NCBI RefSeq assembly: GCF_003323735.1
Contig: NZ_QOIM01000041.1
Span: 248,001 to 312,000, forward strand
Direction of reading: 5' to 3'
DNA length: 64,000 bases
From: Streptomyces reniochalinae
GTDB taxonomy: Bacteria > Actinomycetota > Actinomycetes > Streptomycetales > Streptomycetaceae
Each line of letters opens with the position of its first letter. The stretch's first letter is position 1. The notes under the pieces were generated by a model. The model worked only from the letters and a program-made list of their open reading frames with translations, did not search any database and was not told the DNA's origin. The translations under genes and the position numbers were made by a program. Shown here in pieces: positions 1 through 8,332 of the stretch.

Positions 1-1102
1 CGGTGGTGCAGGATTGCAGGCGCTCGGCCACCGCGATCAGCAGCTGGTCGCCCACCGCGTGTCCGAGGCTGTCGTTGACGGCCTTGAAGCCGTCGATGTC
101 CAGATAGCAGAGCCCGAACCCGCGCACCCCGCCGCCGGTGCTGAGGACCCGTTCGAGGCGCTCGGCGAACAGGGTGCGGTTGGGCAGCCCCGTCAGCTCG
201 TCGTGGGTGGCCTCGTAGCGCAGGCGCAGGTGCAGCAGGCGCCGCTCGGTGACGTCCTCCATCAGGGCGAGCTGGTAGCGCGGTTCGCCCTCGGCGTCCC
301 GCAGCAGGGAGACGGTCAGGTTGGTCCACAGCATGGTGCCGTCGGGGCGCTGGTAGGGCTTCTCCACCCGGAAGTGGTCACGTCGCCCGCGGGCCAGCTC
401 GCGGTGGAGCCGCCACACCTCGGGGGCGTCGTCGGGGTGGACCCAGTCGTTGAGGTTGCGGCGGCGCATCTCCTCCTCGGAGCGCCCGAACATCCGGGCC
501 AGCGCGCCGTTGGCGTCCCGCAGCCTGCCGCTCATGTCCGCGATGCCGATGCCGATGGTGGCGTCCTTGAAGACGGCGCGGAAGCGGGTCTCGGAGGCGT
601 GCAGGGCCTCTTCGACGGCGGTCTGGGCGGCCAGCGCGGCCCGCGAGAGCGCCTCCTGCTCGCCCAGGGTGCGCTCGCGGACGGCGAAGGCGAACCCCGC
701 GGCGAGCGCGTGCTGGAGGCGGGCGCAGCGGGAGCGGATCTCGTCGACGCCGAGCGCGCCCGGGGCGCCGGCGGCGGGCGCGAGCCCGGCCGCGTACAGC
801 ACGAGGTAGGACTCGACCACGCCCAGGACGTGCGGCAGCGCGTCGGGGCTGGTGCAGTGGGCCTCGTCCACCAGCGCCCGGCCGACCTCGCGGCCTGCCG
901 AGGGCGTGAACGGGTGGGCGTGCAGCGCCTCGCCGAGACGGACGGCGAGCGGGTGGAGGAATTCCTCCAACTCGGCCCGGCTGAGGGAGGTCTGGGTCGC
1001 CGGGTAGATCGTCCGGCTCCAGATCCGCGCGAACCTGCGCAGCCCGTCTTCCCCGTCGTTGCGGTCCTCGCGGTCCTCCCCGCGCTCGTTCTGCGAAGTC
1101 AC
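1..1102 (-). CDS. PAS-GGDEF diguanylate cyclase-type protein (C-terminus outside window)
   Basis: Probable cyclic-di-GMP signalling protein, cut by the window edge. The visible 367 residues hold an N-terminal helical region without recognised family, a PAS domain from about residue 172 to 290, and the start of a GGDEF domain (DELTGLPNR near 299, LDIDGFKAVND near 330). The GGDEF signature itself and any EAL domain lie beyond base 1, so I cannot say whether it is an active cyclase or bifunctional with a phosphodiesterase. The start is a GTG at 1102 that overlaps the TGA of the upstream methyltransferase by 4 nt, implying translational coupling. No membrane segment is visible, so it is probably cytoplasmic with PAS sensing. 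Confidence 0.86.
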   Translation of the reverse strand, partial: MTSQNERGEDREDRNDGEDGLRRFARIWSRTIYPATQTSLSRAELEEFLHPLAVRLGEALHAHPFTPSAGREVGRALVDEAHCTSPDALPHVLGVVESYLVLYAAGLAPAAGAPGALGVDEIRSRCARLQHALAAGFAFAVRERTLGEQEALSRAALAAQTAVEEALHASETRFRAVFKDATIGIGIADMSGRLRDANGALARMFGRSEEEMRRRNLNDWVHPDDAPEVWRLHRELARGRRDHFRVEKPYQRPDGTMLWTNLTVSLLRDAEGEPRYQLALMEDVTERRLLHLRLRYEATHDELTGLPNRTLFAERLERVLSTGGGVRGFGLCYLDIDGFKAVNDSLGHAVGDQLLIAVAERLQSCTT

Positions 1103-1920
1103 GCGGCGCCTACCGCCTTGACGCCGATTCCGGCGAAGCCGCCACAGGCGCCGCTCTCCTCGTACTCCGGCGGTCCGTCGGGCCGCCACTGCGGCACCGG
1201 GACCAGGCCGGGCTCGACCATCTCGAACCCTTCGAAGAACAGCTGGATCTCGTCCTTCGTGCGGATCACCAGTGGGGCGTTCGCCGTGCTGTAGACCTCT
1301 TTGAGACCGACCCCGCCGTCGCGTCTCGGGCCCGCCTCGGGGGAGCCGTGGGAGAGCACGAGCAGGCTGCCGGGCGCGAGGTGGCGGGCCAGTTCGGTGA
1401 GGTACTTGCCCGGCTCGTCGCGGTCCTCGACGAAGTGCAGCAGCGCGACGAGCATCAGCGCCACCGGCTGCCGCAGGTCGAGCAGGTCCTCCACCTCGGG
1501 GGACTCCATGATGTCCTGCGGGGAGCGGAAGTCCGCCGAGACGATGCCCACCCGCCCCTCGCCCTGGAGCACGGCGCGGCTGTGCGCGACCGCGACCGGG
1601 TCGTTGTCGACGTAGACGACCCGCGCCGCACGCTCCAGCGCGTGCGCCACCTCGTGCACGTTGCCGAAGGTGGGGATGCCGGAGCCGATGTCGAGGAACT
1701 GGGTGACGCCCTCCTGGAGTGCGAAGCGGATGGCGCGGCGCATGAAGGCCCGGTTGTTCTGCATGATCTTCGGCAGCCCGGGCCACGCCTGGATCGCCCG
1801 GCGTGCCGCCTCCCTGTCGACCTCGAAGTTGTGCGAGCCGCCGAGGTAGTAGTCGTACATCCGCGACACGCTCGGCACTGTGAGGTCGATGCCGTGGGGG
1901 GCCCAGGCGGGACGTTCCAT
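1099..1920 (-). CDS. SAM-dependent methyltransferase, DUF574/SAV2177 family
   Basis: 273-residue member of the actinobacterial SAV2177-like methyltransferase family (PF04672). Family hallmarks are the N-terminal VSRMYDYYLGG segment (residues 18-28), the SAM-binding motif I DIGSGIP (77-83) and YVDNDPVA (103-110). Substrates of this family are generally unknown; it is numerous in Streptomyces and three more members lie at 15961, 16835 and 19868. It is the first gene of a two-gene unit whose second member is the PAS-GGDEF protein, with a GTGA overlap. Sits divergent to the ABC importer operon that starts at 2144. Nothing in the sequence shows the acceptor substrate. Confidence 0.9.
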   Translation of the reverse strand: MERPAWAPHGIDLTVPSVSRMYDYYLGGSHNFEVDREAARRAIQAWPGLPKIMQNNRAFMRRAIRFALQEGVTQFLDIGSGIPTFGNVHEVAHALERAARVVYVDNDPVAVAHSRAVLQGEGRVGIVSADFRSPQDIMESPEVEDLLDLRQPVALMLVALLHFVEDRDEPGKYLTELARHLAPGSLLVLSHGSPEAGPRRDGGVGLKEVYSTANAPLVIRTKDEIQLFFEGFEMVEPGLVPVPQWRPDGPPEYEESGACGGFAGIGVKAVGAA

Positions 1921-2092
1921 CGAGGGGTCTCCAGCTCGCTGCGTTCACCGGGGAGTTCCGGTCGGGCCCATGAGGCTAACGACCGGGGAGCGGCGCACGG
2001 AAGGAAACAGCGTTACTGGGGCTGGATCTTGCCCGGGTGTTGACAGTGCGGGCGGGAGGTATCGGGGCATAGCGCATTCCGGCATGATTTAA

Positions 2093-2109
2093 TTGCGAGC
2101 TGTTTGCAA
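2093..2109. promoter_or_regulatory. Putative Nur (nickel repressor) box
   Basis: Seen: TTGCGA, five bases, TTGCAA, ending 34 nt before the ATG of the importer solute-binding gene. Known: the Streptomyces Nur box is, as I recall it, tTGCaa-N5-ttGCAA, found before nikABCDE and sodF in S. coelicolor; Nur is a Fur-family repressor that binds with nickel. The match is one base short of perfect at a weakly conserved position. Inference: the operon is repressed when nickel is sufficient. I cannot place -35 and -10 boxes with confidence around it. Confidence 0.7.
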
Positions 2110-2143
2110 GAACCTCCGATTCCCAACAAGGAGTGTGCCACGG

Positions 2144-3739
2144 ATGACTGCCCGGACGGTACGGACGGCCACCGCGATGGCGACCGCCGCCGTCGTACTC
2201 GCCTCAGCAGCGGCATGCTCAGCCCCTGAGGACGGGGGCGGTCCCGGCGGTGGCACGGACGGGCTCACGGTCGGCGTCGCCCAGGAACCCGAGACCCTCA
2301 GCCCGCTCCTCGGGTACGGCAAAGAGGGCAACTCGAAGATATTCGACGGCCTGCTGACCCACGACGCGCAGATGAACCTCAAGCCCGCTCTCGCCACCCA
2401 CCTGCCCAAGGTGAGCGAGGACGGCAGGACCTACACCTACGACCTGCGCAAGGGCGTCACCTTCAGCGACGGGAAACCCTTCACCGCGAAGGACGTCGTC
2501 TACACCTACGAGACGATCCTCGACAAGAAGACCAACAACGCCTCCAAGAGCGAACTCGACGCCGTCGACAGCGTCCGCGCCGCGTCCGACCACACCGTCG
2601 TCTTCCGGCTGAAATACCCCTACGCCGCCTTCGCCGAGCGCACCGTGCTGCCCATCGCCTCGAAGGCCGTCGCCTCCAAGACAAACGTCAACACCGGCTC
2701 CTACAACACCGAGCCCGTCGGCACCGGACCCTACGTCCTCACCAGCTGGCGCAAGGGCGAGAAGCTCAGCTTCAAGGCCAACCCGCGCTACTGGGGCGGC
2801 AAGCCGAAGATCAAGCGTCTCACCGTCGCCGTCATCGAGGACGACGACGTGCGCGCCACCCGGCTGCGCTCCGGCGACCTGGACGGCGCCATCCTGCCGC
2901 CCAACCTCGCCAAGGCGTACGAGAAGGACGAGGCCAAGCGCACCTTCAGCGCCAAGACCGCCGACTACCGCGCCGTCACCCTGCCCAGCGACAACCCCGT
3001 CACCGGCGACAAGGCGATCCGCCGGGCACTCGACCTGGCCGTGGACCGCAAAGCCATGGTGAAGTCGGTCCTCAACGGTGCGGGCAAACCCGCCTACGGG
3101 CCCCTGCCCACCGACAGCCCCTGGTTCGCCGACGGCACCGAGCGGCCGCACGACCTGGACGAGGCGAAGAAGATCCTCGACGACGCGGGCTGGAAGCCCG
3201 GCAAGGACGGTGTCCGCCGCAAGGACGGTGAGCGCGCCGCCTTCACCCTCTGGTACTTCTCCGGCGACAAGCTGCGCCAGGACCACGCGCTGGCCTACGC
3301 CTCCGACGCCAAGAAGGCCGGCATCGACGTCCACGTCCAGGCCGGCAGCCGCGAGGTCATCCGGCCCAAGGTCGAGCACGACGCGATGCTGCTGGGCAAC
3401 GGCTTCCCCGCCGACCCGGACTTCGACCTCTACCCGACGCTGCACTCCTCGCAGGCGGGCAATGGCTGGAACAACCTGGCCTACTACCACGACAAGACCG
3501 TCGACGAGCAGCTGGACGCCGCCCGCCGCAGCCGCGACCCCCAGGTGCGCAAGGCCGCCTACGCCAAGGCGCAGCGCGCCCTGGCCGGCAACCCCGGCTA
3601 CACCTTCCTGACCACCATCGACCACGTCTACGTCATCGACGACAAGTGGCGCGGGCTGACCACGCAGGTCGAGCCGCACGACCACGGCATCGGCGCCGGA
3701 CCCTGGTGGAACGTCCAGGACTGGCAGCCCAAGAAGTGA
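2144..3739 (+). CDS. nikA: ABC importer solute-binding lipoprotein, peptide/nickel (SBP_bac_5) family, probable NikA
   Basis: 531-residue extracytoplasmic substrate-binding lipoprotein. The signal peptide ends in a lipobox-like AAAC with lipid-accepting Cys25, followed by a family-5 solute-binding fold (EPETLSPLLGYG near 50, the fold marker PVGTGPYVLTSW near 200, YWGG near 220). Family 5 covers dipeptide, oligopeptide and nickel binders, and sequence alone does not separate them; the nickel assignment rests on the Nur-box-like sequence upstream and the C-terminal His-containing stretch PHDHGIGAG. ATG at 2144 is preferred over an upstream TTG because AAGGAG lies 10 nt before it and the signal peptide then starts correctly. 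First gene of a five-gene operon; its stop overlaps the next start. Confidence 0.72.
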   Translation: MTARTVRTATAMATAAVVLASAAACSAPEDGGGPGGGTDGLTVGVAQEPETLSPLLGYGKEGNSKIFDGLLTHDAQMNLKPALATHLPKVSEDGRTYTYDLRKGVTFSDGKPFTAKDVVYTYETILDKKTNNASKSELDAVDSVRAASDHTVVFRLKYPYAAFAERTVLPIASKAVASKTNVNTGSYNTEPVGTGPYVLTSWRKGEKLSFKANPRYWGGKPKIKRLTVAVIEDDDVRATRLRSGDLDGAILPPNLAKAYEKDEAKRTFSAKTADYRAVTLPSDNPVTGDKAIRRALDLAVDRKAMVKSVLNGAGKPAYGPLPTDSPWFADGTERPHDLDEAKKILDDAGWKPGKDGVRRKDGERAAFTLWYFSGDKLRQDHALAYASDAKKAGIDVHVQAGSREVIRPKVEHDAMLLGNGFPADPDFDLYPTLHSSQAGNGWNNLAYYHDKTVDEQLDAARRSRDPQVRKAAYAKAQRALAGNPGYTFLTTIDHVYVIDDKWRGLTTQVEPHDHGIGAGPWWNVQDWQPKK

Positions 3740-4770
3740 CGGAAACGGACATACCCGCGGCCGTGCGGCCGCGCCCCGCCCGGCGCGCCCTGTGGGGCCC
3801 CGCGGCACGGCTGGTGGGACGGCGGCTGCTGGCCGCCGTCCCCGTACTGGCCGCCGTGACCTTCGGCGTCTTCGCCGTCGCCGCCGCCTCCCCCTTCGAC
3901 CCCGTCCAGCAGTACGCGGGCTCCGCCGGGCTCAACGCCTCCCAGGAGACCCTGGAGCAGCTGCGCGCCAACCTGAACGTCGACGGCCCCTTCCCGCAGC
4001 GCTGGTGGGACTGGCTCACCAGCGCCGTGAGGGGCGACTTCGGCGACTCCACCTCCCTGCGCCAGCCCGTCGCACAGGTCATCACCGAACGGCTCGGCTG
4101 GTCGGTCCTGCTGTGCGCGGCCGGCTTCGCCTTCGCGGTGCTCGCCGGCACCGTGCTCGGACTCGCCGCGGCCCGCCGCAGGGGCGGCCTCCTCGACCGG
4201 ACGGTCACCTCCCTGTCCTACACGCTGGAGGCGGCACCGCCGTTCTGGCTCGGGCTGCTGGGCATCTGGCTCTTCGCCCTCCAGCTCGACGTACTGCCCG
4301 CGGGCGGACTCACCGACAGCGGCAGCGACACCGTCACCGCCTCGGCGCTGCTGCGCCACCTCGCCCTGCCTGCGCTGGTGCTGGGCGTCTCGCAGGTGCC
4401 GTGGTTCCTGCTGTACGTCCGCCAGGGCGTCGGCGACGCGCTGGCGGAGGACGCCGTACGCGGCGCGCGCGCCCGCGGCCTGTCCGAGCGGACCGTGCTG
4501 CTGGGACACGCGCTGCGCTCCGGACTGCTGCCCGTACTCACCCTGATCGGGTCCCGCGTCCCCGAACTCATCACCGGCGCACTGCTGGTGGAGACCGTCT
4601 TCAGCTGGCCGGGCATCGCCTCGGCGACCGTCGAGGCCGCCACCGCGACCGACTTCCCGCTGCTCGCCGCCCTCACCACGCTGGCCACGGTCGCGGTACT
4701 GGCCGGAAATCTGCTCTCCGACCTGGGGTACGGACTCGCCGACCCCCGCGTGGCCATGGAGGAGATGTGA
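3736..4770 (+). CDS. nikB: ABC importer permease 1 (DppB/NikB type)
   Basis: 344-residue inner-membrane permease of the binding-protein-dependent family. A hydrophobic segment at about residues 32-53 is followed by a periplasmic loop and further membrane segments; the cytoplasmic EAA loop that docks on the ATPases lies near residues 233-270 (DALAEDAVRGARARGLS). GTG at 3736 forms a GTGA overlap with the stop of the solute-binding gene, which fixes the start better than any upstream codon in frame. Works with the next gene as the heterodimeric channel. Peptide versus nickel specificity follows the binding protein, so the NikB name carries the same uncertainty. Confidence 0.72.
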   Translation: MTETDIPAAVRPRPARRALWGPAARLVGRRLLAAVPVLAAVTFGVFAVAAASPFDPVQQYAGSAGLNASQETLEQLRANLNVDGPFPQRWWDWLTSAVRGDFGDSTSLRQPVAQVITERLGWSVLLCAAGFAFAVLAGTVLGLAAARRRGGLLDRTVTSLSYTLEAAPPFWLGLLGIWLFALQLDVLPAGGLTDSGSDTVTASALLRHLALPALVLGVSQVPWFLLYVRQGVGDALAEDAVRGARARGLSERTVLLGHALRSGLLPVLTLIGSRVPELITGALLVETVFSWPGIASATVEAATATDFPLLAALTTLATVAVLAGNLLSDLGYGLADPRVAMEEM

Positions 4771-5642
4771 GCATCCCCGCGGCGCTCAGGCGCAGGACCC
4801 CGCGCGGTAAGCCCACGGCGGGGCGCGGCCTGCGGCTGCCCCTCTCGTCCTGTGCGGTGGCGGCCGTCCTGCTGGCCGTCGTGCTCGTGCCGCTGCTCGT
4901 CCCGCTGGACGAGCAGGCCGTCGACCTGACCGACAAGCTCCACGCGCCCTCCCTGGCCCACCCCTTCGGCACCGACGACGTGGGCCGCGACGTGCTGCTG
5001 CGCTGCGTCTACGGACTCCGCGTCTCCCTCCTCGTGGGAGTCGTCGCCGCGCTGACCGCCACCGTCATCGGCACCGCGGTCGGCGCCGCGGCCGGCGCGG
5101 TCGGCGGCCGCACCGACCGGATGGTGATGCGCGTCGTCGACGTCTTCTCCTCCGTCCCGCACCTGCTGCTGGGCATCTTCATCGTCGCCATGTTCCGCCC
5201 CGGAGTATGGCCGGTCGTCATCTCGGTCGGGCTCACGCACTGGCTGTCCACCGCGCGGATCGTGCGGGCCGAGGTGCTGTCCCTGCGCTCCCGCGACTTC
5301 GTCGACGCCGCCGTCTCGGGCGGCGCCTCCCGCTGGCGGGTCGGCGTACGGCACCTGCTGCCCGGCGTGCTGCCGCAGGCCGGGCTCGCCGCCGTGCTGA
5401 TGGTGCCGCACGCCATCTGGCACGAATCGGCGCTCTCCTTCCTCGGGCTCGGCCTGCCCACCCACCGCGCCAGCCTCGGCAACATGATCCAGGACGCGCG
5501 GGGCACCCTGCTGGCCGGCGACTGGTGGCCCACCCTCTTCCCCGGCCTGTTCCTCATCGTCCCGACCCTCGCCATCGCCTCTCTTGCCGGGGTGTGGCGG
5601 GAGCGGATCAGCCCGCGGCGCCGATCGGAGCTGATGCTGTGA
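4767..5642 (+). CDS. nikC: ABC importer permease 2 (DppC/NikC type)
   Basis: 291-residue membrane permease, second half of the transport channel. One membrane segment at about residues 31-51 precedes the conserved HPFGTDDVGRDV motif (about 68-79) typical of DppC/OppC/NikC proteins; the EAA loop is near 173-205 (RSRDFVDAAVSGGASRWRV) and a GLGLPTHRASLG segment follows. The GTG start overlaps the preceding stop by 4 nt. The hydrophobic pattern and length are usual for the family. Confidence 0.73.
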   Translation: MSIPAALRRRTPRGKPTAGRGLRLPLSSCAVAAVLLAVVLVPLLVPLDEQAVDLTDKLHAPSLAHPFGTDDVGRDVLLRCVYGLRVSLLVGVVAALTATVIGTAVGAAAGAVGGRTDRMVMRVVDVFSSVPHLLLGIFIVAMFRPGVWPVVISVGLTHWLSTARIVRAEVLSLRSRDFVDAAVSGGASRWRVGVRHLLPGVLPQAGLAAVLMVPHAIWHESALSFLGLGLPTHRASLGNMIQDARGTLLAGDWWPTLFPGLFLIVPTLAIASLAGVWRERISPRRRSELML

Positions 5643-6658
5643 GCCAGGGCACCGGCGCACCCGAGCCCCTGCTGTCCGTCCGCGACCTGTCCGTACGCTT
5701 CCGGATGCGCGGCGGGCGCGAGATCGCCGCCGTCACCGACGTCAGCCTCGACGTGGCCCACGGGGAGTGCCTGGCGCTGGTGGGGGAGAGCGGCTGCGGC
5801 AAGTCGGTGCTCGCCTCCGCGCTGCTCGGGCTGCTCCCCGGCAACGCGCGGGTCGGCGGGTCGGCGCTGCTGTCCGGTCCAGGGCCGGGCGAGGCGACCG
5901 ACCTCCTGGCCGCCGACGAGGCCACCTTGGCCCGCACCGTGCGCGGCCGGCGCGTCGGCCTCGTCCCGCAGAGCCCGGCGGCCCACCTGACGCCCGTACG
6001 CACGGTCCGCTCCCACCTGGCCGAGACGGTAAGGGAGCTGACCGGAGCGAAGGGCCAGGCGCTGGCCACCGCCACCGTGGCCGCCGCGCGGCGCGCCGCC
6101 TTCCCCGCCGACCACCTCGACCGCTACCCCCACCAGCTCTCCGGCGGACTCGCCCAGCGGGCCGCCACCGCGCTCGCGCTGGTGGGCGACGCGCCGCTGC
6201 TGCTCGCGGACGAGCCCACCACCGGGCTCGACCGCGACCTGGTCGAGCGCACCGTGGACGAGCTGCGCGGCCACGCCGACGCGGGGCGCGGACTGCTGAT
6301 CATCACCCACGATCTGGCGGCGGCCGAGCGCATCGCCGACCGGGTGGCGGTCATGTACGCGGGCCGCGTGGTGGAACTCACCGAGGCGCGCGGCTTCTTC
6401 GGCGCGCCCGGACCCCGCCACCCCTACGCCCGCGGCCTGCTGGACGCGCTGCCAGAACGCGCGTTCCGCCCCATCCCCGGCATGCCGCCCGAACTGGGCG
6501 ACCTGCCCGCGGGCTGCGCCTTCGCACCGCGCTGCGCCCGTGCGGACGCCGCGTGCTCGACCGTGCCCGCCCTGAGCGGCACGGCGGCCTGCCACCACCC
6601 GGTGACGGCGCCCGAGCCCGCCGGGTGCGGGATACGTTCCGAAGGGAGCCGGACATGA
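5639..6658 (+). CDS. nikD: ABC importer ATP-binding protein 1 (DppD/NikD type)
   Basis: 339-residue cytoplasmic ATPase energising the importer. Walker A GESGCGKS (about 48-55), signature LSGGL (about 166), Walker B LLLADEPTTGLD (about 186-197) and H-loop ITHD (about 221) are all intact. The C-terminal oligopeptide/nickel-type extension is present with HPYARGLL and a cysteine-bearing CAFAPRCARADAAC stretch, as in DppD-class proteins, some of which carry an Fe-S cluster there. GTG start overlaps the previous stop; its own stop overlaps the ATG of the next gene. Confidence 0.74.
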   Translation: MSQGTGAPEPLLSVRDLSVRFRMRGGREIAAVTDVSLDVAHGECLALVGESGCGKSVLASALLGLLPGNARVGGSALLSGPGPGEATDLLAADEATLARTVRGRRVGLVPQSPAAHLTPVRTVRSHLAETVRELTGAKGQALATATVAAARRAAFPADHLDRYPHQLSGGLAQRAATALALVGDAPLLLADEPTTGLDRDLVERTVDELRGHADAGRGLLIITHDLAAAERIADRVAVMYAGRVVELTEARGFFGAPGPRHPYARGLLDALPERAFRPIPGMPPELGDLPAGCAFAPRCARADAACSTVPALSGTAACHHPVTAPEPAGCGIRSEGSRT

Positions 6659-7407
6659 CGCGGACCCCTCCCGCGCTGGAGCTGCGCGCGGTCACCGCCG
6701 GGTACGACCGCAGCGCACCCGTGGTCCGCGACACGTCCCTGACGGTGGATGAGGGCGAGGCCGTCGGGCTGCTGGGGCCCAGCGGCTGCGGCAAGTCCAC
6801 CCTGGCCAAGGTCGCGGCGCTGCTGCACCGCCCCTACGGGGGCACCGTCCACCTCGGTGGCGTCCAGGCGCGCGGCTGGCGGCACCGGGCGCCCCGCGCC
6901 CAACGGACCGCCGTCGGCGTCGTCTTCCAGCAGCCCCGGCTGGCCGCCGACCCCCGGCTCACCCTCGCCGCGCTGATCGCCGAGCCGCTGCGCGCCACCG
7001 GGCGGAAGGCCGAGGCGCTCGCGCGCACCGGGGAGCTGGCCGGCTCCGTCGGCCTGGGCACCGACCTGCTGGGCCGCCGCCCGCACGAGGTCAGCGACGG
7101 TCAGCTGCAACGCGCCTGCCTCGCCAGGGCACTGGCTCTGCGCCCCCGGGTGCTCGTCTGCGACGAGATGACCGCGATGCTCGACGCCTCCACCACGGCA
7201 GCGCTGGTGACGGTCGTGGAGGAGTACCGCACCTCGACGGGCGCCGCGCTGCTGGCGGTGGGCCACGATCGCACGCTGCTGGAGCGGTGGTGCGACCGCA
7301 CGGAGGAGATGCCCTGCACGGCCGCCGGGGGGCCGCCGCTCCGGTCCCGGGCCCCGGACCCGGTTTCCGTGCCCGGGTTCGGGCCCGAGGCCCCGTCCGA
7401 TCATTGA
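6655..7407 (+). CDS. nikE: ABC importer ATP-binding protein 2 (DppF/NikE type) with divergent signature
   Basis: 250-residue second ATPase. Walker A GPSGCGKST is at about 41-49 and the H-loop reads VGHD near 201. The ABC signature is VSDGQ (about 145) instead of LSGGQ and Walker B reads VLVCDEMTAMLD (about 165-176), keeping the catalytic DE but not the usual DEPTS. Shorter than DppF because the C-terminal oligopeptide extension is missing; the last 40 residues are Pro/Gly/Arg-rich. A G+C-rich imperfect hairpin at about 7348-7387 overlaps this tail and may act in termination. Start overlaps the preceding stop (ATGA). Confidence 0.72.
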   Translation: MTRTPPALELRAVTAGYDRSAPVVRDTSLTVDEGEAVGLLGPSGCGKSTLAKVAALLHRPYGGTVHLGGVQARGWRHRAPRAQRTAVGVVFQQPRLAADPRLTLAALIAEPLRATGRKAEALARTGELAGSVGLGTDLLGRRPHEVSDGQLQRACLARALALRPRVLVCDEMTAMLDASTTAALVTVVEEYRTSTGAALLAVGHDRTLLERWCDRTEEMPCTAAGGPPLRSRAPDPVSVPGFGPEAPSDH

Positions 7408-7517
7408 TCTTGTCGGTGGCCGAGTGGACGAGGTGCCCCGCCCGCACGGAGCGATCACCCATCGGCCCCGCCGCACCAGCGGGGCGCGGCCTACGGGCTC
7501 TCGCGGTGCGCGGTCGG

Positions 7518-8228
7518 TCACCGCTGTCGCCGCGCGATCTGTGCGGCGAGACCGTCGAGGATGCAGGCGAGTCCGAACTGGAGCGAGTCGGCGCCGACCG
7601 TGTGGTGTTCACCGCTGCTCAGGGCGGCCGTCAGGGTGGGGAAGCGGTCGCCGTGCCTGTCGAGGATGCCGCTCATGGTGGCGTTCCATTCGGCGTCGCC
7701 CCCTGAGTGGGCGAGTTCCTGGGCGACGTTGCGGACGTGGCCGTTGATGACCAGGAACGCGTCGTGTTTCTCCGGAACCGTCAGTGGTGTACCGGAGAGC
7801 GCGTCGAGTGCGGCCTCCAGCCAGGACAGCTCGTGCGGCCCCATGACGCGGTGTTCGGCGGTGGCGGCGCCCAGCAGCCAGGGGTGACGGCGGTAGCGTT
7901 CCAGGCCGGCTTGTGCCCAGGTCTCCAGCCGGGCGCGCCAGTCGGCGGACGCGTCGGGTGCCGGCGGTGATTCGAGGGCGATGTCGACCATCAGCTCGAC
8001 GAGTGCGGCTTTGCCGCCGACGTAGCGGTACAGCGACATCGTGGTGTATTCGAAGCTCGCGGCGACGCGTTGCATGGAGACCGCGGCCAGCCCTTCGGTG
8101 TCGGCGATGTCGATGGCGGTGCGGGCGATGCGTGCGGCACTGAGGGTGGGCTTGGGGCCGCGGGTGGGCGTGATGGCCTCGCCCCACAGCAGGGCGACGG
8201 TGCGCTGGTTGTCTCCGGCTGCGGTCAT
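7518..8228 (-). CDS. TetR-family transcriptional regulator
   Basis: 236-residue repressor. The N-terminal helix-turn-helix lies at about 51-70 (SMQRVAASFEYTTMSLYRYV), followed by a TetR_C-like ligand-binding domain (WRARLETWAQAGLERYRRHPWLL). ATG at 8228 is chosen because a GGAAGAG ribosome-binding site lies 8 nt upstream; a longer in-frame version from 8315 would run through the operator. Transcribed divergently from the carboxylesterase at 8333, with a perfect inverted repeat between them. It probably represses itself and the esterase and responds to a small ligand related to the esterase substrate; the ligand is unknown. Confidence 0.88.
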   Translation of the reverse strand: MTAAGDNQRTVALLWGEAITPTRGPKPTLSAARIARTAIDIADTEGLAAVSMQRVAASFEYTTMSLYRYVGGKAALVELMVDIALESPPAPDASADWRARLETWAQAGLERYRRHPWLLGAATAEHRVMGPHELSWLEAALDALSGTPLTVPEKHDAFLVINGHVRNVAQELAHSGGDAEWNATMSGILDRHGDRFPTLTAALSSGEHHTVGADSLQFGLACILDGLAAQIARRQR

Positions 8229-8283
8229 GGGCTCGACTCTTCCAGGTGCGCGAGGGCGGGTTGACGCCGGGGAAGAACTGTGT

Positions 8284-8300
8284 AGTAGATATACTCTACT
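8284..8300. promoter_or_regulatory. Inverted-repeat operator between TetR and esterase genes
   Basis: AGTAGA and TCTACT form a perfect 6-bp inverted repeat around a 5-nt TATAC spacer. The spacer supplies a TATACT hexamer resembling a -10 box for the esterase direction. A second, non-concentric perfect repeat, CTGTGTA at 8278-8284 and TACACAG at 8311-8317, brackets it. The location between divergent TetR and esterase genes makes it the likely TetR binding site. Confidence 0.65.
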
Positions 8301-8332
8301 GTATGCGAGGTACACAGTTAGGGGGAGAGGGC

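Noticed and set aside
14..1294. 426-codon plus-strand open frame at the left edge
   Set aside because: Antisense to the PAS-GGDEF gene and the end of the methyltransferase.
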